Below are positions 6,023 through 8,472 of a DNA stretch of 8,472 nt, piece after piece. Position 1 is the stretch's first letter. Every line of letters begins with the position of its first letter. Source of the stretch: JBFGWM01 sp041588495 (GTDB taxonomy: Bacteria; Pseudomonadota; Gammaproteobacteria; Pseudomonadales; JBFGWM01); assembly GCA_041588495.1 (NCBI GenBank), contig JBFGWM010000121.1:1-8472 (forward strand), written 5' to 3'. The notes under the pieces were generated by a model. The model saw only the letters and a program-made list of their open reading frames with translations. It did not search any database and was not told the origin of the DNA. The position numbers were made by a program, and so were the translations under genes.

Positions 6023-7130
6023 CTTCCAGCTCCCTGAGTGCGAGCCCGGTGGCGACCGCCATCTCCGGCGGCGTCTGGCCGATATTGCGCGGCTTGCCCG
6101 CGTCGGCGGCGCTGCCCTGGAAACTCACCAGGGGGTCCGGCACGATGCCGACCGGCAGTTCCAGCAGGTCCGAGAACACCTGGTCGGCGCCGTGCCAGCG
6201 CGCGATGCTGCCCAGCATGTACACGTGGCGCACCGGCAGGCCGCGGGTCTCCGACGCCGCGTAGACCAGCGCGCGGCTGACCTCGTCGACGATTTCCAGC
6301 AGGCGCGGCTTGAGAATCTCGATGACGGTCTCGGAGACCGCCGCCTCCTCGCTGCCGGGGCCGCCGAGGGTCGGCACCAGGCCGTGGCGGCGGATCATCA
6401 GGCGGGCCTGTTCCGGTGTCGACTCCAGTGCCGCAGCGAGCTGCTCGACCAGGGTGAGTTCGCCGATGTCGAACTCGGTGTCGAACATCAGGCGACGCCC
6501 GGAGATGATGGTCAGGTAGCTTTTGCGTGCGCCGAAGTTCACCACCAGGATGTTGCCGGTGGGGTCGTGCTCCGCCAGCTTGCTGACCAGGCGCTTGATG
6601 GCGGTGGGGCCGATCTCGATGGCTGCGGCCTGCAGCCCGGCGGCGGTGAGCAGGTTGAGGAACTGGATCACCTCGCGGCGCGGGATCACCGCGACCAGCG
6701 CCACGCGGTCGCCTTCCTTCTGGCTGCCGCGGATCGGCACGTAGTCGATCACGTACTCGTCGAGTTCACCTTCGAGCCGGGGCGCCATCAGGTTGGCCAG
6801 GACTTCCTCCTCGTCCTCGCCCTTGCGCACCTGGTAGGTGAGCGGCAGGATGCGGGTCCCGCCGCGGGGCATCACGGTGACCACGCGGCGGCCCTTGAAG
6901 CGATCGCTCTTGAGGGCCATCTGCACCACGTTGCGGATCATGCGCGGGTCGGACATGAACTCTTCGAAGGGCGCGTTGTAGGGCTGCAGGACCTTGGCGC
7001 GCAGGCGGATGGCGCCTGCCAGGGAACGCTCGAGCTGCACCATGTGCAGCTCCTCCTCGGCGAATTCCAGCCCGATGGGGCCGACGCGAACGCCGCGGGC
7101 AGGGGAGAACAGGGAAGCCAGTGCGCTCAA
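6015..7130 (-). CDS. mshI: MshI/PilM-like actin-fold cytoplasmic pilus assembly protein (TTG start)
   Basis: Cytoplasmic PilM-class protein that binds the PilN N-terminus and starts the alignment complex. The 371 aa follow the PilM layout: beta-hairpin phosphate-1 region (GPIGLEFAEEELHMVQLERS, 17-36), a central subdomain, phosphate-2 region (ILVVNFGARKSYLTIISG, 194-211), and the C-terminal adenosine region (VRHVYMLGSIARWHGADQVF, 300-319), LELPVGIVPDP and the family-typical AVATGLALR end (358-366). The conserved phosphate-1 Asp-x-Gly is replaced (ExA) and LGG is LGS, so nucleotide binding may be lost. The start is TTG: an in-frame TGA lies a few codons upstream, and the next downstream Met (residue 30) would remove the first fold element. 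GGAAAGGA lies 6 nt before it. This is the first gene of the operon. Confidence 0.82.
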   Translation of the reverse strand: MSALASLFSPARGVRVGPIGLEFAEEELHMVQLERSLAGAIRLRAKVLQPYNAPFEEFMSDPRMIRNVVQMALKSDRFKGRRVVTVMPRGGTRILPLTYQVRKGEDEEEVLANLMAPRLEGELDEYVIDYVPIRGSQKEGDRVALVAVIPRREVIQFLNLLTAAGLQAAAIEIGPTAIKRLVSKLAEHDPTGNILVVNFGARKSYLTIISGRRLMFDTEFDIGELTLVEQLAAALESTPEQARLMIRRHGLVPTLGGPGSEEAAVSETVIEILKPRLLEIVDEVSRALVYAASETRGLPVRHVYMLGSIARWHGADQVFSDLLELPVGIVPDPLVSFQGSAADAGKPRNIGQTPPEMAVATGLALRELEDA

Positions 7131-7136
7131 GTCGGG

Positions 7137-7144
7137 TCCTTTCC
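7137..7144 (-). promoter_or_regulatory. Ribosome-binding site for the TTG start of the MshI-like gene
   Basis: GGAAAGGA on the minus strand is separated from the TTG at 7130-7128 by 6 nt. The reading frame is closed by TGA immediately upstream, so no ATG or GTG start can be placed further 5'. Confidence 0.7.
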
Positions 7145-7153
7145 GGGCTCACA

Positions 7154-7183
7154 CGATCGCGATGCCAATTGGAACGATCGTTC
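7154..7183. promoter_or_regulatory. Paired CGATCG palindromes in the pilus operon leader
   Basis: A perfect 12-bp palindrome GAACGATCGTTC (7172-7183) and a second CGATCG (7154-7159, within CGATCGCGAT) lie 21 bp apart, about two helical turns, between the TATAAT box and the first start codon. This geometry suits a dimeric regulator acting on both sites. It is a candidate only; palindromes of this size also arise by chance. Confidence 0.3.
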
Positions 7184-7229
7184 GGTCAATACGCGTAACA
7201 GCGTGATTTTACAGAATTCTGATTGTGAA

Positions 7230-7258
7230 ATTATAGTAGACGTCCCGCTCCCCGACCG
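7230..7258 (-). promoter_or_regulatory. Candidate sigma-70-type promoter of the pilus operon
   Basis: A perfect TATAAT (7235 down to 7230 on the minus strand) lies about 100 nt before the MshI-like start, in the most AT-rich part of the spacer. At 16-18 bp upstream there is no TTGACA-like sequence (CGGTCG-type bases only) and no extended TG. It may therefore need an activator, or the true promoter may lie elsewhere; a TAAAAT at 7206-7211 is a weaker alternative. Confidence 0.4.
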
Positions 7259-7299
7259 CCCCGGCTGCGGAGGCGCGGCCGCAGCGGCACAGCGGGACG
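7241..7299. repeat. Nested GC-rich inverted repeat upstream of the pilus operon
   Basis: Perfect 9-bp arms CGTCCCGCT (7241-7249) and AGCGGGACG (7291-7299) enclose an inner hairpin GCTGCGG (7264-7270) / CCGCAGC (7279-7285) with an 8-nt loop. It lies 77 bp downstream of the surface-protein stop and directly against the TATAAT box. It could be a terminator for the upstream gene, although no T-run follows on that strand, or a regulatory structure covering the -35 region. Confidence 0.4.
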
Positions 7300-7375
7300 C
7301 GGATGCCGGGTGGATTGCCGTCGGACTGAAGCCCGGCCCTGGGATTACCGGGTGCTGATTCATGCGCGGCGTGTG

Positions 7376-8472
7376 TCAGGGGCCCGCGTCGAGAAATCTC
7401 ACCCGGGGCGTGGGCAGCGCCCCGGCATCCGGGTCCGCAAAGACATGTTCGCAGGTTTCCGCGTTGATCGTGGTGCCCTGGATCCGCACAACGCCCTGGC
7501 CCGTCGCATCGTAGCTGGTCAGTATGGTTGGGGCTCCGGCATTGAGATCATAGATGTTCACCTGCCCCTGCTTGTCGGCGACCAGTACCTTGTCGGTGCC
7601 GGGGAGGTGGGCGACGCCCTGCGGCGTGGTGATGAAGGGCGGGACCTGGTTGAGGTCGATGGTTTTGAGGTCGTTGCCCGCGTAATCGAACAGGTAGAGC
7701 CGGGGGTCCGCCTGGGTGCCCTTCCAGTTGACGTCGGTCACCGCGATGATACTGCCGTCGTAAAGGCCCGCCTGGGTGACGTCGATGAAGCCCAGGTCCA
7801 GCACCCGGGCCGTGTGCCAGCCGTAATCGAAGTCCGCGCCCAGCGTGCCGTCGGGCAGTACCTGGTAAATCCGCTTGGCGGTCTGGTCGTTGATGACCGT
7901 GGAGTCCTGCCAGGGGCCGGTGAGCGCATAGGTCACCGTGCGGGGCGTGGGGACTGGCGCCTTGGCGAAGCCCCGCGGCGAACCGTCGAGGTCGGCGAGG
8001 TGGAGGTTGCCGAGGGCGAAGTCTACCAACAGAAGGCCGCCACCGCCGGTGGTGGTCTGGCCCAGCACGGTGATTCCCGCGGGTAAATACTGGATGCCCC
8101 AGATCTCGTCGCCGCCGAAGGCGATGGTCGGGAAGGTGGCACCCGCGTTGCCGGCGGCGTAATCGGCATTGCAGTACTGGACCACGTCGCAGTTGCCCCC
8201 GCACGGGCAGGAATAGGTGATTTCCAGTTTCGGCCACTGCGCCGGGTCGACGTTGTCGCTGGTGGCGACGCCGAACTGCGTGCCGGGCGAATTGGAGAGC
8301 ACGATAAAACCCTGGTTCGGGAGCACGCCGTTCACCCAGTCACGGGTGAGGGCGGTCAGGTCCATGGTGATCGTCGGCGTGGGCGAACCCGGCACGGCCG
8401 ATACCGTGGCCAGTGGCGTCGGATCATAGTCGCCGCCTGGTGTGCCCCAGGGCAGGGGCGCCGGCAGGCTGA
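7376..8472 (-). CDS. Secreted-type protein with DNRLRE-like domain and NHL/propeller-like C-terminus (5' end outside window)
   Basis: The frame is open to the right edge, so 364 C-terminal residues are visible and the true start is outside; internal GTG/ATG codons near 8395 and 8365 split the first domain and are not starts. Residues about 8-85 look like the end of a DNRLRE domain: WGTPGGDYDPTPLATVSA, MDLTALTRDWVNG, NQGFIVLS, then WPKLEITY. A cysteine linker follows (C-x-C-x3-C-x5-C, residues 88-100, SCPCGGNCDVVQYCNADY). The rest is beta-rich with blade-like units, the clearest being NHL-like (PQGVAHLPGTDKVLVADKQG, about 289-308, then QVNIYDL). Such domains belong to exported or surface proteins. 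The gene precedes the pilus operon on the same strand by 245 bp, and a pilus-associated adhesin role is an inference from position. It could also be an unrelated cell-wall or outer-surface protein. Confidence 0.7.
   Translation of the reverse strand, partial: SLPAPLPWGTPGGDYDPTPLATVSAVPGSPTPTITMDLTALTRDWVNGVLPNQGFIVLSNSPGTQFGVATSDNVDPAQWPKLEITYSCPCGGNCDVVQYCNADYAAGNAGATFPTIAFGGDEIWGIQYLPAGITVLGQTTTGGGGLLLVDFALGNLHLADLDGSPRGFAKAPVPTPRTVTYALTGPWQDSTVINDQTAKRIYQVLPDGTLGADFDYGWHTARVLDLGFIDVTQAGLYDGSIIAVTDVNWKGTQADPRLYLFDYAGNDLKTIDLNQVPPFITTPQGVAHLPGTDKVLVADKQGQVNIYDLNAGAPTILTSYDATGQGVVRIQGTTINAETCEHVFADPDAGALPTPRVRFLDAGP

Noticed and set aside
7145..7170. Sigma-54 (-24/-12) promoter at the TTGGCATCG stretch ahead of the MshI-like gene
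   Set aside because: GG is present but no GC follows at the required spacing, and it would lie almost on the ribosome-binding site.
6012..7358. Long plus-strand open frame (about 448 codons) opposite the MshI-like gene
   Set aside because: It is antisense to a well-supported gene in an 8-nt-overlap operon. Its product is rich in His/Asp/Gln/Ala with no domain, as expected from the complement of GC-rich codons.
8393..8395. GTG as the start of the surface-type protein
   Set aside because: The frame continues open to the window edge and the 25 residues upstream (including WGTPGGDYDPTPLATV) fit the same DNRLRE-like domain, so the start lies outside.

Overview
The window is GC-rich proteobacterial chromosome. 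A PlsB-type glycerol-3-phosphate acyltransferase, an AcpH-type ACP phosphodiesterase, SixA and an MSHA-like type IV pilus cluster together point to a gammaproteobacterium. The composition would fit a high-GC environmental lineage, but that narrower placement is a guess. There are no RNA genes, CRISPR arrays, insertion sequences or phage genes.

Layout, left to right. (1) Positions 1-1294, minus strand: the first 431 residues of plsB, which runs off the left edge. (2) Positions 1295-1441: divergent intergenic region. (3) Positions 1442-1909, plus strand: sixA, the only plus-strand gene. (4) Positions 1919-2509, minus strand: acpH, convergent with sixA and 9 bp from it. (5) Positions 2620-7130, minus strand: a tightly coupled five-gene operon transcribed from right to left. 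It encodes a PilM/MshI-like cytoplasmic protein, PilN-like and PilO/MshJ-like inner-membrane proteins, a small PilP/MshK-like periplasmic protein and a MshL/PilQ-type secretin. Junctions are overlaps of 8, 4 and 8 nt and one 1-nt gap. acpH follows the secretin after 110 bp with no clear terminator, so it may be co-transcribed. (6) Positions 7131-7375: an AT-richer leader with a TATAAT box, two CGATCG palindromes 21 bp apart, and a nested GC-rich inverted repeat. (7) Positions 7376-8472, minus strand: the C-terminal part of a large secreted-type protein with a DNRLRE-like domain, a four-cysteine linker and an NHL/propeller-like region, open at the right edge.

The pilus genes form the envelope-spanning alignment complex. 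The MshI/PilM-like protein would sit at the inner face, the PilN- and PilO-like proteins would form a membrane heterodimer, the MshK-like protein would bridge the periplasm, and MshL would form the outer-membrane pore. Motor ATPases, platform protein, pilins and prepilin peptidase are not in the window. The surface-type protein just upstream is a plausible pilus-linked adhesin or tip protein, inferred from position only. plsB and acpH both touch acyl-carrier-protein/phospholipid metabolism; sixA is a phosphohistidine phosphatase.

The least ordinary items are the ~170-residue Pro/Ala-rich tail after the secretin domain, the degenerate nucleotide-binding motifs of the MshI-like protein, the QHG (not RHG) motif of SixA, the TTG start of the operon's first gene, and the structured leader with its promoter overlapping a nested inverted repeat.
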